A DNA stretch of 64,000 nucleotides from Prorocentrum cordatum (lineage: Eukaryota; Sar; Dinophyceae; Prorocentrales; Prorocentraceae). The first letter of the stretch is position 1; the number at the start of each line of letters is the position of its first letter. Below are positions 53,140 to 63,660 of this stretch, one piece after another. The position numbers and the translations under genes were made by a program. The notes below the pieces were generated by a model, which worked only from the letters and a program-made list of their open reading frames with translations, made no database searches and was not told where the DNA came from. The DNA lies in assembly GCA_963575745.1 (NCBI GenBank), contig CAUYUJ010018722.1, forward strand, positions 1 through 64,000, read 5' to 3'.

Positions 53140-55797
53140 ATGGCAGCGATGGCGTCGATTTGCAAGTATGAGGAGGCTCCGCCTGAGACGGAAGCGCACA
53201 TGAGGAAGTGTTGGCACTTTGAGATGAAAGGGGTCGTCGTGATAAACCCCCTCGTGTTCATCTCCTCGACAATCTTCCTGTGGGTCTTCGTGATCCTCTG
53301 CTGCGTTGAGCCAGACTACATGAAGTTCGCCATGGACGAAGTCGCCTGGGGCTGGATCCCTGAGGTGTGGACATGGTTCTACATCGTCTCTCAGGACATC
53401 TGGGTCATTGTCTTGATCTGGGCCATGGTCCAGCACGGTAAGCTGAAGCTCGGAAAGGACGACGATGAACCGGAGTTCAGCACTGCCACTTGGTTCTCGA
53501 TGTTGTTCTGCTGCGGCGTCGCCACAGGCCTGTTCTACTACGCCGTTGCGGAGCCGATGTGGCACTTCAAGGGCTGGGGTTCCCCGAGGTTCCTCTCCAC
53601 GGTCAAGGGCTACGGGAACGTGGACGAGGACGCGACTCACGCGCTGATGGTGAGCGTCTTCCACTGGGGCGTTCATGGCTGGATCCCCTACGTGGTGATG
53701 GGGGCTACGCTTGGCATCATGACTTACCGGCGTGGATACCCAATGACCGTCCGGTATGCGTTCTACCCTCTCATCGGCGACAACGTTTATGGATGGATGG
53801 GAGACGCCGTGGACTCCCTCTCCATCGTGACGTCTATCGCAGGCGTCTGCACGTCCCTCGGCCTGGGCGCCATGTCGATCAACGCCGGACTGCAGCGCCT
53901 CAGCTGGGGGACGCACCACGGTGAGAACTTTGCCATCCCGGACGAGGCCAAGTATTCAGTTCCTGGATGTGGTGGCCAAGGATATTCCTGTGATGATGGT
54001 CAGGAATCTTTCGGCATCCAGCGAAACACGACGACCATGATCCTCATCATTCTCATCATCACCTGCCTGTCGACCGTGTCAGTAGTGATGGGCCTCGGCT
54101 CTGGTATCAAGTTCCTTTCACAGTGCGTCTTCGCAATGGGGACATTCTTGATGCTTGTCGTGGCGTTGAACGGCGAGACCTACCTCATCCTGGACAACAT
54201 TGTGCAGGTTACAGGTTACTACTTGTGGTACATCGTGAAGATTGGATTCCATTGCGACGCTTGGGAGCGTCTCGGCACCAAAGACATGGGGCTGGGCGGT
54301 TCTGGCACTAGCGGAAACACGTGGATCATTGATTGGACCATCTTCTATTGGGGCTGGTGGATCTCTTGGGGCCCTTTCGTTGGCACATTCATTGCAAGGA
54401 TCTCCAAAGGCAGGACCCTTCGTGTTTTCATCATGTCCACGCTCTTTGTGCCCACCCTGTACAGCATCGTCTGGTTCTGCGTGTGGGGCACCGAGGGCAT
54501 TCGCATGCAACGCATGGCAGACTCGGCGGGCCTGTGCACTCAAGCTTACGCGGGAGGATCGGCCTGGGCTGACCAGTACAGTTTGGCGGATAAGCAGAAT
54601 TTGAATATGGGCTGGACCCCCAGCTGCGTGCTGGACGATGCCTACCACGGCGGATACGGCAGGTGCAAGAGGGCGAAGTTCACTAGGTACGTGGATCCTT
54701 CTAAAGACGAAAAGGGCAAGCAGTGTGTCAAGCATACCTCGTGGGTGGATGTACCGTGCGGCGGGGGTCTCGATCCTACCGCAATCAACATGACGAAGTA
54801 CGATGGTACTGAGTGTGCGAAGTACATGACCGAAATCAACGAGCTGGCTGCTGACAATTACGACCAGTTCCCGACTACCGACCAGTCTGACTGCTTCGTG
54901 CCTCTCCAGGATGGTACCGTATGCTTGTACAACCAGGCTACCGCAGACATCCTGTTCGACCAGATCTCCTCGTACGGCCCGCGCGGCTATTCCGACATGC
55001 TGTGCGCACTCACGCTCATCATTTTGACATTCTACTTCGTGACCTCGTCGGATTCTGGATCGTTCGTGGTGGACATCCTTTCCTCCAACGGCCACCCAGA
55101 CCCCCCAGTGTTCCAGCGTGTCTTCTGGTCCTTCACAGAAGGGGCCACCGCTATTGCCTTGCTGTATTCTGGCAACAACCACCCGAGCGCAGACGCTGCA
55201 CTTAAGGCCCTCCAGGCGGCGTCCATCATCACGGGCCTGCCCTACACATTCGTCATGTTCTGGTGCTCGCAGTCACTCGTGATCTTGTGCCAGGAGGAGA
55301 ACGGCGGGCTCGACCCTAACCGGAAGGCCTTCTCAACGTTCATTTTCAACATGAAGAACCTCGTCCTTCACTTGAAGAACACAGCCTTGCCTGGCGTAAC
55401 CATGGGCAGGGCTGTGGTGCACGTCGGCAAATGGCCTTTCGCTGGCCTCGGTCCGGGCGTCACGTTTGGCTTGTGGACGGGTGCCTTCTCCTTGCTGTAC
55501 TACACTGCAATCATTTTCACCATATGCACTGCGGCCCTGTACCAATGGGCGCTCATCGGCTGCACGTTCTACATCGGCTTCGGCACCTTCGTTGGCCTGC
55601 TCCGCAACCACATGCGCGTGAAGCACTTCATCGAGCATGGCGACATCGCCACTGACCTTCTTTGCGGCATATTCGCGCCCATGTTCACCCTCTCCCAGAT
55701 CGAGGCGCAGTTCACGGAGCCCATCGAGAACACGAAGAAGAACGACGACCTTGCTCCTCAGGAAGAGAGTAACGAGGAGCAGCCCGCACAGATCTGA
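53140..55797 (+). CDS. BCCT-family (betaine/choline/carnitine) transporter
   Basis: 885-residue multi-pass membrane protein, intact and intronless. Start chosen at ATG 53140 (MAAMASICKYEE); the frame is open upstream to 52966, but that part contains the spliced-leader relic and reads as 5' UTR. Family evidence: CCGVATGLFYYAVAEPMWHF (from residue 124), HWGVHGWIPY, the BCCT signature WTIFYWGWWISWGPFVGTFI (from residue 399) followed by ARISKGRTLR, and FYFVTSSDSGSFVVD (Asp 638). BCCT proteins take up quaternary-ammonium osmolytes, often with Na+ or H+; the substrate here is not determined. The segment between the helix after the signature and the TSSDSG helix holds an extra roughly 110-residue Cys-rich loop, longer than in bacterial relatives. 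The C-tail is acidic and polar (EESNEEQPAQI). Stop TGA 55795-55797. Confidence 0.93.
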   Translation: MAAMASICKYEEAPPETEAHMRKCWHFEMKGVVVINPLVFISSTIFLWVFVILCCVEPDYMKFAMDEVAWGWIPEVWTWFYIVSQDIWVIVLIWAMVQHGKLKLGKDDDEPEFSTATWFSMLFCCGVATGLFYYAVAEPMWHFKGWGSPRFLSTVKGYGNVDEDATHALMVSVFHWGVHGWIPYVVMGATLGIMTYRRGYPMTVRYAFYPLIGDNVYGWMGDAVDSLSIVTSIAGVCTSLGLGAMSINAGLQRLSWGTHHGENFAIPDEAKYSVPGCGGQGYSCDDGQESFGIQRNTTTMILIILIITCLSTVSVVMGLGSGIKFLSQCVFAMGTFLMLVVALNGETYLILDNIVQVTGYYLWYIVKIGFHCDAWERLGTKDMGLGGSGTSGNTWIIDWTIFYWGWWISWGPFVGTFIARISKGRTLRVFIMSTLFVPTLYSIVWFCVWGTEGIRMQRMADSAGLCTQAYAGGSAWADQYSLADKQNLNMGWTPSCVLDDAYHGGYGRCKRAKFTRYVDPSKDEKGKQCVKHTSWVDVPCGGGLDPTAINMTKYDGTECAKYMTEINELAADNYDQFPTTDQSDCFVPLQDGTVCLYNQATADILFDQISSYGPRGYSDMLCALTLIILTFYFVTSSDSGSFVVDILSSNGHPDPPVFQRVFWSFTEGATAIALLYSGNNHPSADAALKALQAASIITGLPYTFVMFWCSQSLVILCQEENGGLDPNRKAFSTFIFNMKNLVLHLKNTALPGVTMGRAVVHVGKWPFAGLGPGVTFGLWTGAFSLLYYTAIIFTICTAALYQWALIGCTFYIGFGTFVGLLRNHMRVKHFIEHGDIATDLLCGIFAPMFTLSQIEAQFTEPIENTKKNDDLAPQEESNEEQPAQI

Positions 55798-57890
55798 GCG
55801 AGGCCTCGCCGTCCCTGGGGGCTGCGATCTGCGACACAGTCGCCACTTTCGAGGGGAGGGGAGGTGATAGAGGAGGAAGAGGAGGAGGAGGAGGAGGAGG
55901 AGGAGGAGGAGGAGGAGGATAAAGACGAATCGTTGTTAATCGAGAGAGGGCTTCGATGGCAGAACAGGCTGGGGAGACCTTTCAATGGCATGGCACCCCG
56001 AGCCTACCCGCTGTGGTTGTGTGTCACCAAGCTGGGTTTTGCAAATGCGATCTTCCCCAAAGCGGCGCGCGTGACGCCTCACATTCTACGTATACCTGTA
56101 CGTACGAGCGTGGCGCGGCTGCGGCGCCCACAGCCATCTCGGCGGTCTTCCCTGGGAAGGAGAAATTGTGGAGATGGACAGAGGGTACGATACCAGGATT
56201 GACGAGGGGGAGGGGACCACGGACCAGGGAAGCAAAGGTTAGTGGCGTCGTCCGCCGCCTGGGTGTATTCGCCAGCCATGTTTCGTGCATTGCAGGCAGC
56301 GGAGCAAGTCGCTCTTTCTTGCGATCGCACAGGCTCGAATGTAGATAAATTATAGATTTTCGACGACCTGAGACTCGACTAATACACTAATATGGTTTGA
56401 CCCAGCCCGCTAAATTGTCGTTACCTTTAAGACATGTGGTGCGGGCAACCCATCTTGGCTTCAGACCTTGTGTCTTGAGCATCCATTCCGCCCATCCCGG
56501 TGGAGGCAACCTCTCCGAACATGTTTTTCCACATTGTCGTCGTCCCCCCTTTGACCCCCCTCCGTTATCATCACCATCCTCCTGCTATTCTTCCTTCGCC
56601 CTCCTCAACCTCCACAGGCCTCACCTGCCGACGAGAGCAGTCGCTAGCCGGGCAGAACGGTGATGAGAGTTGATGCCAGAATCGATTTTCTGCGCATCCA
56701 AAAGCAGGGATTGTAGAGAATGCAATGTACGTCGGGAGGTCAGAAGAGGAAGGATGAGGAGCAGTAGGAGGAGGAGGAGGAGGAGGACAGAGGACATTGT
56801 CACATGTTTGTGGTTTCAGAGATCCTGGAACCTACGCTCTTACCTTTTGTCAACTTGGCACCCTGTGCCGATGTGTTCTTAGGGTTGGAACTCGAGTAGA
56901 GTTCCAAATATTCTGCAATGGACGCCCAATTCAAGTTGTAAGCTTGTAATAGTCGGGCCTTCCCTGCCTGAGTTTGCAGGAGCGCCAAAGGGTACCTCCT
57001 CCCTCTGACTTCCCTCCCTTCGATCCCGCCTCTCATCTCGCCTCCCGCCTCCTTTCATCGGACGGGTGCTGCGCGAACACGCTGGCCAAGGGGAACAGAA
57101 AATGGAAGATCCTCTCCCGTCGTGGGCGAGCGCCACGACTGCACGCCCACATTTGCGCCTCCTGGGACCAGCAGAAGTGGCTCCTCCTGTGGCCTTCGCA
57201 CTCGACTCCCTTCCGCATCCCCCCCAAGCACCATCGATCCGTCCTCCCCTTCGACGTTTGGCGCGACAGAGAGAAGACATTGAACATACGGGGAAGAACT
57301 CTCAGCCAACAAATCAGGGCCTTGCTCTAGCCCCGCTGCGACCTCAGGTACTGTGCAAGAGGGTCGCTGGATTTTGAATATGTAGATGTGTTACCCGGTT
57401 AGCTCCGCATGACATGCTCAAAGTCTTCAGCATTGTTTGTGCCACAACGATCGCATGCACGAGGGATTTTCTATCCAAACTGATACAATCTCGCTTTCGG
57501 CCATTGTTCGCGTAAGCATTTCAAATATCCAACGCCCACTTGGACATCTTGTCGTCGTTTCGCTCGGCTGTGACTCCTACTGTAGCCCAGCGCCTGCGAC
57601 CAGTGATTCACCGGCCAGGCGGTGGGTCGACCACCGGGAGGCGGAACGAGAGGTGAGGATGAGAAGGAGGATGAACGGTGAGGGAGACGGTGAGGGAGGA
57701 GGAGGGGCAGGGAGAAGACGAGGTGCGCAGGAGGAGGCTTGCGAATGTCTTCGCTTGCTCATTATCGGATGTTCAAAGTTGCAGGAGGGCGAGGAGGAGG
57801 AGGAGGCCCAGGATCAGGAGCAGGAGGGGCGGGATGAGGTGAAGTAGGAGGAGGTTGGAGAAAGATAGCGATCAGGAGGAGAGGATGACG
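55798..57890. other. 3' flank of transporter; (GGA)n tracts; no gene recognised
   Basis: (GGA)n at 55866-55920, AG-rich at 56740-56795 and 57640-57730. The rest is mixed. No coding motif found. Confidence 0.4.
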
Positions 57891-58830
57891 TGAGTGTCTC
57901 GTCGTCTTCTGTGCCATCGTGATCATTTTCCCCACTCCTCCCTCCAGAATCCGTCACAATCTTGGGCCGACGATGACCACAAGATCTCCCCCCTTGCTCC
58001 TCCTTTTCGGTGCAGTCTCCCTTCTATCTTTTCAGTGTTGTTCCTGTGCATCTTCCTAAGAACGCGCAGAGGATGGATGCCCTCTCCCCCCGCCGTCCAG
58101 GTAGTTGGCCTCAAGGGCGAGGTCTGGGGCAAGGTCGAGAGGCGCGAGTCTTTTGAACCTGCGGTCTCGGACAAACGGCAAACTGGTAAGCCTTCGCGTT
58201 CTCCATCCTCCCTGATATCCTTGTTTTTTGGGACCAAACATCCTCACTCGAAATGAATGCCTGGTTGCCGTCTGGGCTCAAGCGCCGGCGCGAAGCATTA
58301 TTTCTGAGAAGAAAGAGTTCTCCGATCTACATCAGTTCAGCCACCATGCTTTCTTTCTCGCCTCCAGCCCCCGCAATTCTAGTTGGCAGCGGGGCTGGAA
58401 GCAATTCCAGCTCGCGATCCACGGATGACGCGCAGAATGCGACGGGGACGCACGTCGCAGTTCGTTCGCCCACCGCAGTGGTACCACCTTCTATGCCTTG
58501 AGCTGCTTTTGCTTGCGGTTGCTCTGCCACCCTCGCGGGGATTTGGCCAAAGCGCCCACAGGCGCACGAGGCCAAAACCGACGGCCGTAAGAGACCCTGT
58601 GGAGGCATCGTTACTGGGGGGACAAATGTCCTTTTGCTGGGGTAGGCCAACCCAAGGAGGCAGCGATGCCACGGCCCCCTCGCCACAACAACCCCCCGAC
58701 ATTGGCGGTGGGGCGCAGATTCCTGCGCTATGGTGGACTGTTTGGCCAGTGTTTGGGTTCTGATTGAGCGCGTTGGTTGTGACATTCGTCATGGTGGGCA
58801 CGCTGCGTATTCCGAATGGCTTCAAGCAGG
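57891..58830. other. No gene recognised
   Basis: Mixed sequence with only short frames. Confidence 0.3.
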
Positions 58831-58834
58831 TTGA

Positions 58835-58915
58835 CGTATATACAGATATATGCATAGATGTCGTATATGTATGTATATATTTTAATATATATACACATTT
58901 TTATCTATACTCTTG
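58835..58915. repeat. AT-rich microsatellite-like stretch
   Basis: TATACAGATATATGCATAG and TATATATTTTAATATATATA-type units just upstream of the gag remnant. Confidence 0.8.
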
Positions 58916-58964
58916 TGTTTCACCACCCCTTTGGGTAGTATCAAGGGATCCAGTATGACTAACG

Positions 58965-59998
58965 TTGTCCGAACTGTCGGGATGGTTTTTAGCCCCGTGC
59001 AGGTCCGAGTTTCAAAGCGACCGTAAGGCAAAACCAACGGGCTGCCTTTGGAGCATCTCCATCTTTGCGCTACTGAGCAGCAACATCGCTTCGGTGATCG
59101 TCTTGATGATGCGTGGAGGAGCTGGACAACAAGGTGAAGGCAGCGGCAGAGGAGGCACCGTGCGTCAGCCACCTGCCAGGTCACTGGAACGCGAGTCCGC
59201 CGACCCGTTTCACCACTGGGTGTCGGATTTGTTCGCGTGGAGCGAATTCGCCACAGACATGGACAGCACTCATCAGTGCGCAACCGTCATCGTGAACCTT
59301 GGTGGCGCTGCTCGCGAGCTCACACGTGCCATGGATTTCACAGAACTGACCAAACATTGGCTTTGGTGAACAGCCAACCCGGAAATGCCGCCACCTGCCT
59401 CATCCCGAGCTTTGCGGGTCAGTTCGGTCCATTTGGCAAAGAGAGATGCTTGCAAGCTAGAAGTGAACATTTCGAGTTCTCGAGACGGCGCAACGAGACA
59501 ACCGACGCGTTGCTCTCGCGGCTCCCCACACTGCGATTCCGAGCGACGCACAACGATGGAGCTGCGATGCCACTGGAAGGGCGCAGCTGGCTGCTCCTCC
59601 GAGCGGTCGGCGTTGCAGCCAGCCGCTTCACGACGACTATCCAGTCTCGCGGCATCCGATACCCCGCAACAGAGCCTGATATCAACCGTTTGTCGACGAT
59701 GCTCGGGCGCGTGGGCGATATCTTGGATCGCGCGCAACATCGCCAGCGCCTCGGTGCGCCACCAGTCCGAGGAGGCTTCGCAGGCATGACTAAAGACAAC
59801 AGCATCGACGCGCGCGCAGCAGACCCTTGGCACCGACGAGGGCTGGACCCTTGGGCCGCTAGCGCCGCCCGAAGCCCAGGTGCCAGATCTGGATTCGCGC
59901 GCGCGAGCAGCTCCCGGGCGATCGCCGCGCCGCCGCAGGCCGCGTATCCCTCCGCCGCGGGGCCGCGCGCTGACGAAGCGCAGGCGCCCTGCGAATGA
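58965..59998 (+). pseudogene. Copia-like gag region, frameshifted
   Basis: Frame 58965-59369 contains SADPFHHWVSDLFAWSEFAT, DMDSTHQCATVIVNLGGAAR and ELTRAMDFTELTKHW, then stops. The next frame (to 59998) continues with FAGQFGPFGKERCLQARSEH, RRRNETTDALLSRLPTLRFR, LEGRSWLLLRAVGVA and a Gly/Pro/Ala-rich tail. Together they read like the gag part of Ty1/copia-type elements seen in dinoflagellates. One frameshift at about 59360-59380 separates them. A likely original start is MMRGGAGQQGEGSGRGG at about 59106. No protease, integrase or RT follows in readable form, so this is a fragment. Confidence 0.6.
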
Positions 59999-60725
59999 GC
60001 GAGCGGCAGAAGCTCCGTCGCCAGCTCGCACTTAAGGGCGGACGCCCCTTTGGCGGCATAAGCAAAGACAGAGACGAGGGGACTCAGGGGCGCAGCTTCC
60101 TGGCTCGGCCGCCCGATGACCGGGTCGACGCCGCCCTCCGCGGAGGAGGCAGCGGCGCAGGCCGCGATGGGGGAATGTTGTCCAGCGGCGCGCGCAGAGG
60201 CCGCGAGAGGAAATATCGGGGCCGCGACGCGGTGGCGATGGCGCGCAGCAGCGCTGGTCCGGAGCGCCGCTCGCCCACGGGCTGGCCTGGGAAATGCAGG
60301 CGCTCGCGGAGGTGGCCCGAGAAGGCGCCGCCCCGGATGCCGGGCATTTCTCCGGCGCACCGGGAGTCGCCTTCATGGGCGCCGCAACTTGCCCGCCACC
60401 GCAGTCGGGGCTTGGCTTGGCTAGTCCTCAGCGCGGCCTCGGATCCGAGGGCTCCTGGCAGAAGCCCTGGTCGGCCTCTGGTCAGCGGCGACGCTGACCA
60501 CTGCTCGCGGCCGCGCGCGCGCAGGCGCCCCCCGCCGATCTACCTGCGCCCCGTGCGATCAGCATCGCCTTCCTTCGTCGAGGGCGCGCCCGCCGACGCT
60601 TCCGCCGCCCTCTGGCCCCGCCCCAGCTGCCCGGGAGCCGGCCGCGCGAACGAGCCGGCCGCGCCCAGGAGCTCGCGCCGCCCCACGGGCCTGGCCCCCG
60701 CGGGCCCTCCGAATTCGCCCTGATA
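59999..60725. other. GC-rich DNA after gag, no motif recognised
   Basis: May be decayed polyprotein of the preceding copia-like element. Frames are Arg/Pro/Ala-rich without recognisable blocks. Confidence 0.3.
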
Positions 60726-60728
60726 GTC

Positions 60729-60898
60729 ACCGCCCACCAAACCGCCCCAACCCAACCCGAAGGCCCAATTTTTTCTTCGATTTCCAGTGCGGGGGGGGGT
60801 CGGGGAACATCGAAAAAACACATGGAATCCGTACCCCCCCCAACCCGAAATTCGGGTCAAATTCGGGCCTTCGAGTTGGGTTGGGGTGGTCTGGTAGG
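60729..60898. repeat. 170-bp foldback element
   Basis: About 60729-60761 (CCACCAAACCGCCCCAACCC...) pairs with about 60866-60898 at 28 of 33 positions. The centre has a G9 run and a C8 run. Confidence 0.7.
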
Positions 60899-60899
60899 T

Positions 60900-61990
60900 A
60901 GTCAGATAGATCGACGACGCAGCGCGGGGGCCTCGATTCGCTCGACCAGGCAACTCGCGGGCCCCGACGACCAGCGAGCCGACGTTCCACGCGCAGGCGG
61001 GCTCAGCCAACTACCTCGCGGGAGTGCCAGCCAGCGCTAGCGGGCCGCCTTACTCAAGTCCAAGGGGCAGATCCACAGCTATCAGCGCCTCGCCGAGTTG
61101 CCGACCACGGCCCGCAGAACGAATGTCACGCGTGACCTAGCCCCTGAGACTGCGGCGCGACCCGCCCCTTGGCCGGCCGCGAGTCCACCCGCGATGCTCC
61201 GCCGGAACAACGCCGCGCTCGCCGCCGCGAGCGTGCTCGCAGAGAATCGAGCGCGTCGCGATTGGGCCGCCCGCCGCTGCTCCGCCGCCCCTGCCCGGGG
61301 ACCCACGAGGCGAATCGCCAGCTGCTGACGGGGAAGTGGACGGCGACACCGCGCTCGGTAGCTGCATTCGCGGATACTTCAGTCTTGACTTGGCACATGG
61401 CCGCCGCCCTGCAGCGCGGCCGCTAATGCCATCGGAGCAGCGCCGACGCCTGGGCCGCCGCGAGCCTCGGCAACTCTGGGCCCGGGGCCGCCGAGGCCGA
61501 GCTACGAGGCGAACTGGCGCGAGCGCCGCTCTCGCAATGCCCGGCGCGCAGACAGCAACCAGCAGCGCGCGTCGCATGCGCGCCCAGGTTTTGCCCGCGC
61601 CACGCCCAGCAGAAGCTGCGGACGACAATGCGCCGACGACACCTCCGATATCTCAAACACATGGCACGCTGGCACCACGCGATAATAGCCGTCGCCACAA
61701 GGCTCGCCACAAAGTGGCGCGGCCGAGATGCCGACGCACCCCTGGTGGCTCATTGACGACCCCGGCAATGAGTGCGGCACTCAGGTGCATCTTAGTCGCG
61801 CGCAGTCAACCAGGTGGGCGCAGCGCGATCGTCGACCCGAGTGCTGGGGCCAGACTCGCGGGAGACACGCTCGCCCGCCACCTGGGCCGGCGCGCCGTCG
61901 AAGCGGGGCGCTGGCCGCGGCATTCTCGTGATGCGCATGCCCTTGGGCGCCTAAGGTGTTGGCAACGCGACGCTTAGCGCGCCCGTCAGG
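60900..61990. other. GC-rich DNA, no gene recognised
   Basis: High GC, with many overlapping frames on both strands and no motif. Confidence 0.3.
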
Positions 61991-61995
61991 CGACG

Positions 61996-62716
61996 CCACC
62001 CGCGGCCTTCGCAGACGATCAGGGCCGCGCTGGACTCCGCAGCTCCACACCACCCACCGCGCGAGGTTCAGGCCGCGACCTGCCCAGACAAATTAGGGCT
62101 ACGAAGTACGGGGTCTGCGTTCGCAATCCTGGACATGGGCAACTACGAGTTGATTATCCCAGGGGCGCGTCGAGGCGCAGTTCCACTGGCCAGCGGGCAC
62201 GGTCTGGATCCCAGTCTAGGAGGCATCAGGTGTACGTTTCTCCATGATCATCGATGCCTCCAAGGGAGTTGCGCAGTCGTCCAGCGGGGCCCCAGATCGC
62301 CGCGCGCAGCTGCGCCTCCGCGCCGACGAAACGGAAACGGAGACAGAGGGCAACGAGCCGCCCGCAGCCCCATCAGGTGACGGCCCCCGCGGCAGTCGCA
62401 GACAACCAGGGCCACGCTACACTCCGCAGCTTCACGTCGTCCGCCGCGCGAGGTTCAGGCCGCGACCTGCCCGGACAAATTAGGGTTATGAAGTGCGGGC
62501 TCTGTGTTCGCAATCCTGGACTCCAGCGTCCAGCAGGCGCGGTCTGCACCCCGCACTAGGAGACATCAGGTGGACGTTTCGCCATGATCACCGACGCCTG
62601 CAAGAGAGCCGCGCGGTCGTCCAGCCGGGCCCCAGACCGCCGCGCGCAACTGCGCATCCGCGCCGGCGAAACGGAAACGGAGACGACAGACGGCAACGAG
62701 CCGTCTGCAGTTGCTG
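61996..62716 (+). repeat. Tandem duplication of about 340-390 bp
   Basis: GCGAGGTTCAGGCCGCGACC occurs at 62061 and 62449 (388 apart). GAAACGGAAACGGAGAC occurs at about 62328 and 62668 (340 apart). The difference is a 48-bp indel in the first copy (about 62140-62190). Both copies also share ACAAATTAGGGYTAYGAAGT and TTTCNCCATGATCA. Confidence 0.85.
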
Positions 62717-63540
62717 CTTCCCCGGCGGAGGCTGAGAAGCGGCCCACCTGCGGCTCCTCATGGAGCAGCGGCCCTTCCAGGACCACCCCGGCGCGCTTTG
62801 CCGGGGGCGTATCGCGCAGAAGCTTGCTCACGATTGAGCCCGTGCCCGGCATGGCGCGAGCTCTTGGCCCGCGCTGGAATACACTGCCCCTCTGGTCTGA
62901 GGCAGTTGTATAAGAGGGGGAACCGAGGACAGAGCGATCACACAGCTTTGAGGAATGAGTAAATCCAGCATGGGTCGGGCTTGAAGCGCCTCGAAGAAAG
63001 CGCGCGCGCCCGAATCGCAAGCATATGGTTATATGCGGACCCAGGACAGTTTGCTTCCCGTCGTCGTCCTCTCCCTTGCTCCGCCCCCCCTCCTTTCATC
63101 CCTCCCCTGGGTGGTGTCGAAAGCGTCCGCGGCTCGGGCGGGGGAGCGCCCCTTCCCACCTCCCTCATTATTCAAAGTTCCTCTTTGCCTCCCTGATTCA
63201 GCCCCCTTGCCGGGGCAGCGGTCTGTATGGAGACGCGTGGAGCGTTCGCTGTAAAGAGGCCCATGGCATGTGGCACTTCTCGTGTTTTCGGACTGCTGCG
63301 CGGCATTCTTTGGGGCCCTTCGAGGCCATTCGGGGCGTTTTCGGGTTGGGGGCCGCCTTGGCGCCGCGTTTCACCGCGGCCGCCCTGGGCCAGGCAAGCG
63401 CGCATTTGCAGCTCCCTCGGGGGCGCCCTGGGCCGGGGAAGTGCGCATTTGCATCCCCCCCGCAACTGGGCATGTCGACTTCGGTTCCGGGTTGGTAAAG
63501 TCGGGGCACCTTCGAGGTGGCGAGCTTTAACGTTTCCGAA
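62717..63540. other. No gene recognised
   Basis: Mixed GC-rich sequence without clear repeats or motifs. Confidence 0.3.
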
Positions 63541-63541
63541 A

Positions 63542-63660
63542 TACACAGATCAAGGTGTGATCTGTGTACGCAGCTTGCGTCTTCAACTGTGTATATTCGT
63601 GTGTGGGCCCACTGTTTATACAGATCGTGGTGTGATCTGTGTGCGCAGATCTCGTTCCCA
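63542..63660 (+). repeat. Two direct copies of an ACAGATC hairpin unit
   Basis: ACAGATCAAGGTGTGATCTG (63546 on) and ACAGATCGTGGTGTGATCTG (about 63621 on), each followed by TGTRCGCAG and a TGTGTATWT motif. Each copy can form a short stem ACAGATC/GATCTGT. Confidence 0.8.

Noticed and set aside
54118-55182. Minus-strand frame of 354 codons inside the transporter
   Set aside because: Antisense shadow of the BCCT gene.
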